Positions 46,801 to 57,374 of a DNA stretch of 64,000 bases are shown piece by piece. The translations under genes and the position numbers were made by a program. The number at the start of each line of letters is the position of its first letter. Positions within the stretch are counted from its first letter, which is position 1. Below the pieces are notes generated by a model that searched no databases, was not told where the DNA came from, and was given only the letters and a program-made list of their open reading frames with translations. Origin of the DNA: Arcuatula senhousia (taxonomy: Eukaryota > Mollusca > Bivalvia > Mytilida > Mytilidae); NCBI GenBank assembly GCA_963971305.1, contig OZ020317.1, forward strand, positions 20,540,001 to 20,604,000, in the 5' to 3' direction.

Positions 46801-49800
46801 TGATTTTCTCATTTGTTCTTTGGTTTATTATAAATACAGATGGAAAAAGGAAATTGAGCATTACTTTGAAAAATCACAAATTCAACATTTTATTTTGTAT
46901 TTGATATATTTGATCACAAAAGTGTTGTAAAACTCATTTTTCCAAAGATCTTGACAAAACATTTGCATTTTTTAGCACCTAAAATCAGGTAGTGTCAATC
47001 CTGAATTCACAAAATCACACTTTGAAAACATCAAACATTTTTGAAATAAAATTTTCTCAGCTGATTTTCACCAAATACGTTTCTCCTCTTATTGGTTGAA
47101 AGTTTACAGCTTAAAATTTTGGTCAAAATTAGATTTTTCATTTTTGGGGTAAAAAAGTCGTTTTTTAAGTTCAGAAACTGGAAATAAAAATTTTTGGATT
47201 TTATCCCAAAATGGTCTGCGTGGTCCAGTCGACATTCATTGAAAATTTCAACACGATAACTGTACTTTTAACGATTTTCTGATAAAAAACAATTTGGATA
47301 CAATTGATTTTCAATAGAGATGCACAGTTTTTTCCAGGAGTATTTTTTCTATGAATTTGTTAGATTAGTGAACTTTAAATGTATCACTTTTCCTTCGTAG
47401 CTTTTTAACCCGATAGCATGGTTGAATTGAGTTCTTCGATTGGACAATATTGGTCATGCAAATTACAACAGCAGAATATTTATTTGACCTATCGATAAAA
47501 AAATAATAAATCTTTTATACTAAATTTGCGATTTTCATGACTTTTTCGAAACCAAAATGGCAGATTATTTGTTGATCAAATTTTACTGTTTTTTTGTCAT
47601 GCCTAATCTTAGAAAGCAGAAGTCATATTTGTGTGAATAAAACAAAATTTTTTTTTAAATATCCTATGAGGACAGTTTTCTTAAATGTATATGCTAAGTT
47701 CTTTCTTGTGTCCGCCAGTATACATTCATGTTTGCCAACAAAAATAACAAAATTAACAGTTATAACAAACAAATCAATAAATGTTTATGACACTGTGACA
47801 CGCTTCGATAACAATTTACAGAATTGCCCTCTCTGTTAAAATGGTAAAAACGGCCAATAATAGCAAACATTCATTATTTTTATAATCAACATATAAAATA
47901 AATATGAGCAAAATCTGTGATAGAGTGTAAAAACGCAAATCACGTGAAGAACGTTATTTAAAACCATATCACTGAATCAAAATATTCATTTCTAGGGCTC
48001 CCAAATGTGAATTAATGATCAGGTAAAACATGTTAGACAATAAACTGGAAGCAAACATGAATGACTTATTTTTTGGAAAAATTATATTCTAGTAATGCTA
48101 TACCATAATTCCATATAAAAAGACGATATATTATTAAGAAGGAAGCGAAGACGATTGTAAGATTTTCTGATTGAAATTAAACTTACATAACACATCAATA
48201 TATTCTACAGTCATTTCAATATAGTTTTCGATGTACAAAATACAAGTATATTTTGCACCTCTGAGTTTTCTTTCTACAGTTGAAAAAATACAACATATAT
48301 CGTCAGTGCTGTTAAATTTACTGACACCACAGCCTTTGCCATATAGTCGGAGAATTGTGTATCTTTCACTAAATCTGCAGCATAGTTTTCCTGGGATCTG
48401 GTCTACAAACTGTGATGGGAATATTTCTGGACGAGGGAAACCTTGAAATTTAGAAGATTACCAGTATAACACTTATCATAGTATACTAGTGTGTATGGGT
48501 GATAATTGATTACAACCTTAAAAAATCATCTTTTATAATTGAGAAAACATGAAATAGAAATGAATTTTAAAGAAAGAATTACGAATGTGGCACACACTTT
48601 TATCTTGCATAACCCTCGATTTCTTCATTGTGGTCATTTTCTGAACACAATGTATCAAATATCGAAATCTTATAAAAAATTATTGCTAAGAAATCTGTGA
48701 CTAGAAATTTTGATGAAGAAAATTTAATGAAAAAATATTTAAACTCGATGTAAATGATTCATAGACCTGAAAACGTATCCCACCATTAAAGACTTTCGCC
48801 TATAGCTACATACCAAATAACGAAAGTCTATGATTAATAATTGTTAAGAAATTTGTTACGGGCAGGCTCTTTGGCAAACGGAGGAACCTGTCAAAAACAT
48901 GATATATTTCGTTGTCTTTGGTTTAATTAGTTGCCTAAGGGCATGTACATTTTAGCGTAGTCGTGAAACACCTACTTTGAAACATTTGAAATTAAGAACC
49001 GTAACTTGTAATTGGCTGCAAAATGTGACGAATGTTTCGAAATCATGATATTGTTCCTACATGCATGGCATAGATTACCTTTAGGTACAATTTTTGTCTG
49101 CAAATAGTTGCCCGGGATAGGTTAAAAACCAATTCCCAAACCATATACTAGTATGTATATTGTTATATCTTATTAATAATTGTTAGGACACCTTGGTGAC
49201 AGACCAACACTTTTAAAGGGAAAATGATAGCTGTCTCATCTACAAACAACATTAGAAAATAGCGTGTAGTTTCATATTACTCATGCTACCAGCAATTCAT
49301 CTTCTAACAATATCTTCCAAAAAAAATTACAACGAAATTCCAGAAAATAAATTGACCTACGCCTGATACGCCTGATACGCATTTTGTCTATTCAAGATTC
49401 ATCACAGGCGCTCTACCTAAAGATTGGAAATGCAAACAATATATGAATATAAAGGATAGAACAATAAACCAGGAAACTAAATTATGACTAAGATAAAACT
49501 ATGTGTGGGGAAAGAAGAAACCTAAGGGTTTTGATAAATGTAAAAATTTTTACAGTTAATTTATAGCTTTGATAATCTCACCAGCAGCGCTATCCGTCAC
49601 GGATGTTTGAAATAAGAATTATAGCAAAGTTTCAGACAAATGTAACTACGTCTGAAGCACGTTTGGTCTATTCAAGTCTCATCAGAGGCGCTGTACCCAA
49701 AGATAGAAAATGCTAAACAATATGTGAATACGACGAGCATAGAGCAATAAATTAAAATTGAAATGGAAACTAAATTATGACTAAGATGAACTTATGTCTT

Positions 49801-52362
49801 GGGTAGGAAGAAACCTTAGGGCTTAGACAATTAAAGTTTGTTTTTGCCTTCTAAAACGATGTCTCCCCCGTTTCCCCAAAAAGTTCTAAGTTCAAAGGGC
49901 CATTACTCCAGCAAAAATTTGAGGATCAAAATTTGCTGGTCATAAGCACAACTACATATGGTGTCCTTCCAATTTACCACATTTCATTGAACACGGTTCA
50001 GTAGTTTCAGAGGAGTTGCGCTGACAAGATGATAAATGAGGATTTTCAGCAATTTTCTAAGTTCAAAGGGCCATAATTCCCACAAAAAATTGAGGATCAA
50101 AATTTCATAGTAACATGCACAATACATAAGCTGTACTTCCTATATACCAAGTTTCATGGAATTCAGTTTAGTAGTTTCAGAGGAGCTGCGCTGACAAGGT
50201 GATAAATGAGGATTTTCAGCAAATCCCTAAGTTCAAAGGGCCATAACTCCCACAAAAATTTGAGGATCAAAACTTCCTGGTAATTTGCACAATAACATAA
50301 GGTGCACTTCCTATATACCAAGTTTCATTGAATTCGGTTCGGAAGTTTCAGAGGAGTTGACAAACTTTGTGACGGACAGACGGACGGACGGACGGGCACG
50401 ACAAAAACAATATGTCTCCCCACAAAAGTGGCTAGCCGCCACGGTTGTTAGAAATAAAAATTATAAAAAAAAGTTGCAAATTGAAAATTAAGCTACGCCT
50501 TACAAGCCCCTCGTCTATTTTTCAAGACTCACCTCAGGTGTTCTACCCAAAAATTGGTAATTTAAGCAATAAATGAAGTTGACATTGCTCATTATAGCCT
50601 TTGTTCTTTTCTCTCTGCCATTTATCCCTTTACTATGAGCACAAGAACAGCACACTAATTTGAATTTTGGTTGCTTCGAATAACGACCATTTTAACTTTT
50701 TTTTGTTAATTTTGGTCACTCAAAGTGACTTATACTACACCTGTCAGTAAGATCTCATAATGTTCTTCTGAAATGCAGGGTGATAAGAAAAAAAAAGACA
50801 AAACCTCAAATTTACTCATTCAAAGTTTTAGGTGAGTTCCTCAGCGGGACTTAAACTCGTATATAATGCAGACAGTTGGAGCCTTAAATGTTCACCAATC
50901 TCAATTGTTGGCCATTGGACATTGTTGGCCAGATTTTCAGACGATAATCAACTTGCTTATGTATAGAGTAAATAACCGAGCATACACATATCAAATAGCA
51001 GTATAAAGGTATAATGTTAGTTTGTAGCAGCAAAAAGAAGGTATTAAACAACATTCAGTTAAATGCTTGCCTATCCACGAGTAACATAATTGTCAGTTTT
51101 TAATTGCAAAATGGAAATATGAAGTTTAAACTGTTAACAAACTGGCGAACATATAAAACACATGTTAGCAAGTCGTTTAGAAAAAGAGAGAACAACCCTG
51201 TGTTCTCAACGAGTAAACGGGAAAGATTGAAGCGACTGGAAAACAGAATATTAAAGAGGAATTTTGAAGGGAAACACATGTAATTAAAGATATTATTTCA
51301 GTTTCAAAGATTGAAAAAAACACCGTTTCAGCCTTAAAATGTATGGAATTTATCTTTCATATATTAAATAAATGTAACAACAAAACTGTTGTGTTTTTGT
51401 AAAATTCAGTTGTGGAACTGGATGTCTTGAACGTGTGTTATTGTGAACATTTCTTGGGGTCTTGAAGACAAAATATTTTGTTAACATCTTAAGGAACATT
51501 ACGTCGCAATATCTTTATGTGAACTTGTATTTTAAAGTCATTTTCAGTTTCATTTGTTCATAACTTTATAGATAATACATGTAGTTTTACCTACAATGTT
51601 ATAAAAAATGAAAGGCTTTTTGAGCACCAAGGAAAGAATAAATGATAAGTCTTTGTAAAAATGCAAATCTAATGGATGAAGTCATTGAATTATGTCATTC
51701 GCTTTTCAATATAAATTCAGTTTCAAAATATATAAATTTACCCAAACTATTTAGGGTACGTTTTTATGCATCATGAGTGTTTGATGTGCAACTCACTTCC
51801 TAACCCTTATGTTGAATGCGACTTAAAAACAGTTTTATTTCTATAGTTTCGTGAATGAAAAACGGAAGTGTCTTTTCAATTGCTTGAAAGAATCGTAAGT
51901 TTACAAAGAAGAACTAATAATACGATGAATTAATAAATGCTTAAAGGAACTTTTTCATATAATAGAAAGAGTAACAAAAAAGTATTCACTCTGTTGGTTG
52001 GTTGTTGTGGGTGAAACGCAAATTTATACTAAGAAAATAGAATCGTTGTTAAAAAGGTGTAACAAAAACAGTCTATATGTATAGATATGAAGTGACATGA
52101 AAAACCATTGAGCTAAACAAATTGGTGAACTTTAGTGACACAGGTAAGCAAGTCCTCAATAATAAGAAGGTACAACCTTGTAATCTCAACATTTTAACTA
52201 GCTGGTTGGACTTGCCGGGAAATGGTATTATAGAGGAATTCGGAATGTTAAATGTATTAATGATATACCCTCTACAGAATGTACAGACATCATGTTTCCC
52301 ATTAAAATACTTAGTTGTGTCAGCAACTTAAAATACATTTCAACAAGTCTGCTGCGAGTAAA
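43864..52362 (-). CDS. IgSF-3: three-Ig short-tailed membrane receptor
   Basis: Six coding exons join in frame: 52338-52269, 48441-48187, 46381-46052, 45387-45058, 44608-44522 and 43980-43973; introns are GT-AG and all phase 1. The 359-aa product has a signal peptide (1-23), a Cys-rich Ig-like domain (24-108), a canonical Ig domain (109-218), a membrane-proximal domain (219-328) and a span (about 335-357), with a two-residue tail. Exon lengths 70/255/330/330/87 compare with 70/258/312/330/78 in IgSF-2, which shows tandem duplication. It likely acts at the cell surface through its ectodomain only. The tail call rests on one eight-base terminal exon and is the weakest part of the model. Confidence 0.75.
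43973..43980 (-). CDS. IgSF-3 exon 6, putative terminal exon
   Basis: After a TTGTTTTAG acceptor the phase-1 join gives Trp-Val and a TGA. The W start matches IgSF-2 exon 6, but so short a coding end is uncertain. Confidence 0.45.
44522..44608 (-). CDS. IgSF-3 exon 5, transmembrane exon
   Basis: Encodes ESLRMDRIPIIYPVLAILVV and a further hydrophobic run to IVF. The motif IPIIY.VLA is shared with IgSF-2. Confidence 0.8.
45058..45387 (-). CDS. IgSF-3 exon 4, membrane-proximal domain
   Basis: Acceptor TTTTCCAG, donor GTATGT. GPPVIL start; SVLTCAIL near the middle and KLTVCNEFGN near the end give two cysteines where IgSF-2 has one. Confidence 0.8.
46052..46381 (-). CDS. IgSF-3 exon 3, canonical Ig domain
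   Basis: Has LICPVKSG (B-strand Cys), ALVWEHLTLF (C-strand Trp) and WYQDAGIYVCRV (F strand). Eighteen bases longer than in IgSF-2, with the extra codons just before the F strand (MPYNET). Confidence 0.9.
46382..48186. other. IgSF-3 intron 2
   Basis: AT-rich, no ORF or repeat recognised. Its 1.8 kb is the likely ancestral size for the matching intron of IgSF-2 before the inverted-repeat insertion. Confidence 0.5.
48187..48441 (-). CDS. IgSF-3 exon 2, Cys-rich Ig-like domain
   Basis: Acceptor ATTTCAAG, donor GTAAGT. Shows GKLCCRFSE, GKGCGVSK, DDICCIF and YTCILY: the family's multi-cysteine domain. Confidence 0.8.
49330..49850 (-). repeat. degenerate hammerhead repeat units
   Basis: Two decayed units. 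Ribozymes at about 49358-49412 (TGTGATGA, CAAAAT) and 49646-49691 (CTGATGA kept, but CAAAC in place of GAAAC) are both damaged. The first also has a duplicated TACGCCTGA. Intron 1 of IgSF-3. Confidence 0.7.
49885..50400. repeat. 170-bp tandem repeat, three units
   Basis: TTCAAAGGGCCAT begins units at 49891, 50062 and 50232 (spacing 171 and 170 bp); each unit carries TTTGAGGATCAAAA or a close variant and TTTCAGAGGAG. The last unit runs into a GACGGACGGACG microsatellite. Noncoding. Confidence 0.85.
50448..50545 (-). repeat. highly decayed hammerhead unit fragment
   Basis: TACGCCTTACAAGCCCCTCGTCTATTT keeps the outline of the ribozyme region but the core is lost. Confidence 0.55.
52269..52338 (-). 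CDS. IgSF-3 exon 1, signal peptide
   Basis: Encodes MYFKLLTQLSILMGNMMSVH, then SVE and a split glycine at a GTATAT donor. Same length and frame as IgSF-2 exon 1, though with a less hydrophobic core. An acceptor-like ATCATTTTAG at 52363-52372 matches the one in IgSF-2. Confidence 0.72.
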
Positions 52363-53396
52363 CTAAAATGATAAAAATCAGAAAGATAATTAGAAATATA
52401 TCAGACACCTATCTATTAAACAAAAAAAGATGAAAATACCATGTTTTAATTGGGTAATTGTCTTTCAACAAACAATTCTTTCCATCGCTACTCTTTGGAT
52501 AGTCTTTTTTTTGAAAAACTGGACATCTTGTATTCTGTTTTTGTTCAAATTTTCGGAAATACGTGACTTTAAGCAGATGTAAAATAAATTCAAACGATAT
52601 GAGAACTTGAAAAACATTCTTTGCAGAATAAAGTTATATTTTTGGGTGTATTTTTAATGCATTATGTAATAATTACTATACATAATTCCAAATTCTTCAA
52701 ATCATACACAATTTAGATACTCTTGTCGAAAAACAGAACATACTAATAAGGCATTTTTTTTTTCGTCGCTGTTTATTTTTTATAGCATTTTGAATATGTG
52801 AGATTAACTTATCATTAGCATAAACTTATTATAAACATACCTTTAATAAGTTATACCTTGCATTCTGTGTTTTCCTGTTGTCGTATAAAACAGTCTGTTG
52901 GTCGTGCCAAATACAATTCAGTGTTTAGATGGCCAACATCATGTCCTTATCAGGATAAAAAAATCTAGTATTGACCAATGTTACTTTTGTAACAATATGC
53001 AACTACTCAATCTATAATAATGCTTTTTTATACATTGACATAGCAGTTCTCATTTTAGTGCTAAAGTGGTCGATCTTTATAAAAATACGCAACCAAGTTT
53101 TTCGGATGGATTTGTTTTTTAATTCAATGAATTAATTTAATAATGTGACGAAAAGTGTTAATTGAACGATTTCCTCAATCGAGATTTGAGTGTATGTTTC
53201 CGATGATCACTTTATCAAATAATAAGTAAACAATGATAAACTAGATCGATCATTTGTAATACCTTATAAAAATGTCATAAATAATTGGTTGTACTTTTTT
53301 TAGGAAAACTAAAATTCTTCGAAAATTAGTTTTGTTCTCAGAAAAAAGAGAATAAGCGGTTCAGTACAAGTGTCATAATCATTATAAAACAACTTA
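52363..53396. other. upstream region of IgSF-3, no gene seen
   Basis: AT-rich, expected to hold the promoter. No motif cluster stands out. Confidence 0.4.
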
Positions 53397-53850
53397 TAGG
53401 GTTGAATTCAGTAAATATGCATACGTCATTAAGATCCGCCCCTTTGTAGGAGAGCTTTCTGGTACGTAATTGACATCTTTGAGCTCCAGGATTGGTTGAT
53501 AATATTTCAAATAATTTTAAAAAAAATCTCTAGTATATAAACAAACTCCAAAACATAAAAAAGTTTCATTAAAAGTACATTTTGATTTTTTGTCAGTGCA
53601 TTTATTGAGGTATGGGTATTAAAGGAATTTACTGCGAAATTACAATGTTTACAAACAGTGACATGTGAAAAGCCAAAATATGCCGCATAGGTATATGGTT
53701 TTATTAGTGCAAAAGAACCTACTGCATCTTATCTTCATCGAATGAAATATGAAAGATTTGGCATTTTAAAGATGAAATTTCTATGAATTTATTTCTAAAG
53801 TTGGTAATGCATTAAATCCAATGGGGCTTTCAATACTGGATTCAACCCTA
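53397..53850. mobile_element. 454-bp TA-flanked MITE, copy 1
   Basis: Ends TAGGGTTGAATTCAG and CTGGATTCAACCCTA are inverted repeats, with TA on each side. TA duplications and TIRs fit a Tc1/mariner-type nonautonomous element. Confidence 0.82.
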
Positions 53851-54491
53851 TACCTGAGGTAAATTTTGAATGAATATTTTGATATTTTTAAACTTCTTGG
53901 AACTTTTCTTCTATGTTTGCATAGATATAAGTGAAAGCAGAGTAAATTTGACAAACTTCACACACAGGTTTACTAAAAAAACTGCTGAATCAGCATTTTT
54001 ACATATTTTCTATGAATTTAGCCCATGTAATTTAACAAGTCATGAAAATCATAATTATTTCAAAACAATCGATTTAAAATCTTGAAATTTATATTGATGT
54101 ATATTCATTCTTACTTTTCGCAAGCTCAGGTCACTCCACGGTTGCTATTTTTTTGTCGCGACACTTGTGAAATGTGTCAAATCTTTACAAATTTAGTCCG
54201 CCATGGGAGTCCGGATAAAAAAAATTGATATAGTCAAAATATTTTCTAACTTAAGGTCATGTTTGTCAGTATCTCCTTCCTTTTATCTTAATTATGTCAT
54301 ACATTCCCTGAAAACCTGTATATTGTTTAAATACAATTCATATTCCATTAAAAAAGAGGCTCCAGGAGGCCATTTTTCTCTCAAAAAGTTTCAGTTGTTA
54401 AGTTAAGAACTGGTCTTGTTTACTTATAACTGGTAAAATTTTGAGATTATTATACTAGAATGAATGAGAAGCTAATATTCTTACAAATAAT

Positions 54492-55103
54492 ATGCATAAC
54501 TTCTTAAAAATGACATCTTTCTTGTTACAAATACCAAAACGCGGGTATAAACGGTTAATTTTGATATGCTATATATCGATATTTCAAGGAGTAACCTCTC
54601 ATCAGCAGCATTTTAACCAAAACATTGGAAGGTCAAAATTCAAAACAGTTGAAAACGAAAAGTACTCAAAACCAAAACGTTCGAACAAGGAAGCCAAATC
54701 CTGCACCGAGGATATCGACCATGTGCATTACAAGGAAAGAAACCTGGTGTTTTTATCAATTTCGAATTTAACAATCGGAAATTTCAGCGACAATATATTA
54801 GAAATTTATGGTAATTCGTGTCAGACAAGTCTGACTACCAGGCTTGTGATTACCCTCGGGGACCTCTGGTCCACCAGCAGCGGCTATCGCCCAGTGGTTT
54901 CAAAATTACAAATACCAAAACGCGGGTATAAACGGTTAATTTTGATATGCTATATATCGATATTTCAAGGAGTAACCTCTCATCAGCAGCATTTTAACCA
55001 AAACATTGGAAGGTCAAAATTCAAAACAGTTGAAAACGAAAAGTATTTTATAGTGAATTGTGTGTTAGACACCTGCATTTTGATATTTCATACAGAGCCT
55101 TAA
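54492..55103 (+). other. 203-codon ORF containing an in-frame internal duplication
   Basis: A 140-bp block (54525-54664) recurs exactly at 54906-55045. The 381-bp offset is a multiple of three, so the frame stays open through both. The product repeats LQIPKRGYKRLILICYISIF, and between the copies has a GC-richer stretch (about 54820-54900). No family is recognised and no splice sites were assigned. It lies between the two MITEs. It could be an unknown gene exon or an unannotated repeat. Confidence 0.35.
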
Positions 55104-55599
55104 GGTTATGAAATGGTAGTTTGTATTTGTTGTTGTATGTTCAAAAGGTATTTAATTTGTAAAATCTGACTTTTGTTTTCTTCTTTTGTGTAAAACATAA
55201 CATAAATGGTCCAAAATACAGAAATTGGTTCATCTTAGGCATACTGTAAAACATGGTCTGGCATGTACATCATTTCTTTATATAAGCTTCTATAGTGCAT
55301 CTTTGAGTGGTTTCAGGTGGCTAATTATGAGAGATAACATGCACTTATTTATTTAATGGCTTTAATTGATCATGTTTTACAATTCTAGGCAGACTGAGAG
55401 TATTCATAGACAGAAATACTAAGATGAAGTCAGATATTTCAAAATGCATTTTTCTGCAATATGGACACACACTTTCATGAACCTGGCAAAATACCAGAAA
55501 GAGGAATAAGTGGAAGGTCATACAATAAAAACAAAGAGTATTCATCAGAATATAGCAAATCATAGTTTATTTAAGAATTTGAAGAAAACTCTTTCCTTA

Positions 55600-56053
55600 T
55601 AGGGTTGAATTCAGTAAATATGCATACGTCATTAAGATCCGCCCCTTTGTAGGAGAGCTTTCTGGTACGTAATTGACATCTTTGAGCTCCAGGATTGGTT
55701 GATAATTTTTCAAATAATTTAAAAAAAAATCTCTAGTATATAAACAAACTCCAAAACATAAAAAAGTTTCATTAAAAGTACATTTTGATTTTTTGCCAGT
55801 GCATTTATTGAGGTATGGGTATTAAAGGAATTTACTGCGAAATTACAATGTTTACAAACAGTGACATGTGAAAAGCCAAAATATGCCGCATAGGTATATG
55901 GTTTTATTAGTGCAAAAGAACCTACTGCATCTTATCTTCATCGAATGAAATATGAAAGATTTGGCATTTTAAAGATGAAATTTCTATGAATTTATTTCTA
56001 AAGTTGGTAATGCATTAAATCCAATGGGGCTTTCAATACTGGATTCAACCCTA
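55600..56053. mobile_element. 454-bp TA-flanked MITE, copy 2
   Basis: Same length and orientation as the copy at 53397-53850 with only a handful of differences (for example TGTCAG/TGCCAG), so both inserted recently or one derives from local duplication. Confidence 0.85.
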
Positions 56054-56698
56054 TAAGGATGATTGTTGGTCTACTTTTTTCGGTAATTTGGGCCAACAGA
56101 CTTTAATGTCACAAAAGTGATAGAAATTGTTGCCAATTATTGTTGTATAAATAAAGCACAAAAAATAATTCAAAATATATTTATTTTTTCATGCTATTTT
56201 ATCGTTTTCCCTGTCCAGGTAATTAGTAATAACACCACACTATGTCACAGCTTTTGCCACAACTTCTAAGTGATTTAGTAGAAATAAACATGATTAAAGC
56301 ACAAATATTATAAATGTTGCAGTGGTAACCCTGTTGTCCATTTTTGCCATTTCAATATTGTTAAATAGCCCATTTCAAATCCCGAATGTTTGAGTTTAGC
56401 AGTGCATATCCACCCCTAGTAAGGTGGATTCACGACGATCAAGAAAGTCCATTGAAGGATTCACGTAAAGTTGTATTTGGTAAGACGGTTCAGTTTTGTA
56501 GCGTTAAATAAAAAAGTAAACAGCTTTGTTTTGTTGCAAAATTAATGTCTTTCGAAAGGTAAATGATCAATTTAATCCCGTCTCTTTATTTGTACCACAA
56601 AAAAATAAACAGTCGTAAAAGCATATTATTATATTACTGTTAATAGCTTAGATTTTCATTGGTTGAAAGGGTATTTTTCAGATTGTTGCAAAATATGA

Positions 56699-56732
56699 TG
56701 ATCACCGCGCAATTGTGCACGCGAGGTGATCA
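56699..56732. other. 34-bp hairpin
   Basis: TGATCACC and GGTGATCA flank an 18-base GC-rich loop. An unusually GC-rich spot in AT-rich DNA; purpose unknown. Confidence 0.5.
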
Positions 56733-57033
56733 TTACTTGTGTAAACTTCAACGTGTGCCTAAATTTAGTATCAGGGAAAATCCGTACTTATATTTGTGAC
56801 TTCATAAATGAAGTTGTTAAAAATAAAACTGTTGACACTGTTAAATGTCCAGTACCAATGCCAGTTTTTAATAAATGATCGAATATTACTTTAAATTTTA
56901 ATTTTAAATGAAAAGAAAACAGTTTTGTTAAATTTTATATTGTTAACTTTCTTTGATGGTAATACAATACTTTTGAAAAACAATTGTTGCATGTGTCATA
57001 TAATAGAACAATTGATAACTTTAGATTTCAGTT

Positions 57034-57127
57034 AATATCATGATTTATCAACCCTCGAGATCTATAATCACCTCGGCCGATGTTCTCGGTAATTATCTGA
57101 TCTCTTGGGTTGATAAATCATGATATT
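57034..57127. repeat. 94-bp inverted repeat
   Basis: Arms of about 30 bp (ATCATGATTTATCAACCC / GGGTTGATAAATCATGAT) face each other around a spacer with CTCGGCCGA. It could be a MITE remnant or a stable hairpin. Confidence 0.6.
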
Positions 57128-57374
57128 ATCCACATCTTAAGTCATTAGTTGTATATACAAATCTGTTTTAAAATAAAGTTACTATTCACGAAAAACGTCA
57201 AGGTTGAGTTATGTACTATAACATCAGATAGTTGTGTTTTTGTTTGTATAAAGTGTCTTTATTTTTCATCAAAGCAAGACTATTATACGTACTAGAGACA
57301 AGTTGAAAACTTGTATTGAATAAAATGAGTATACCTTAAAATAATATTAGAAAAATTGGCGGATAATGTTCTGG

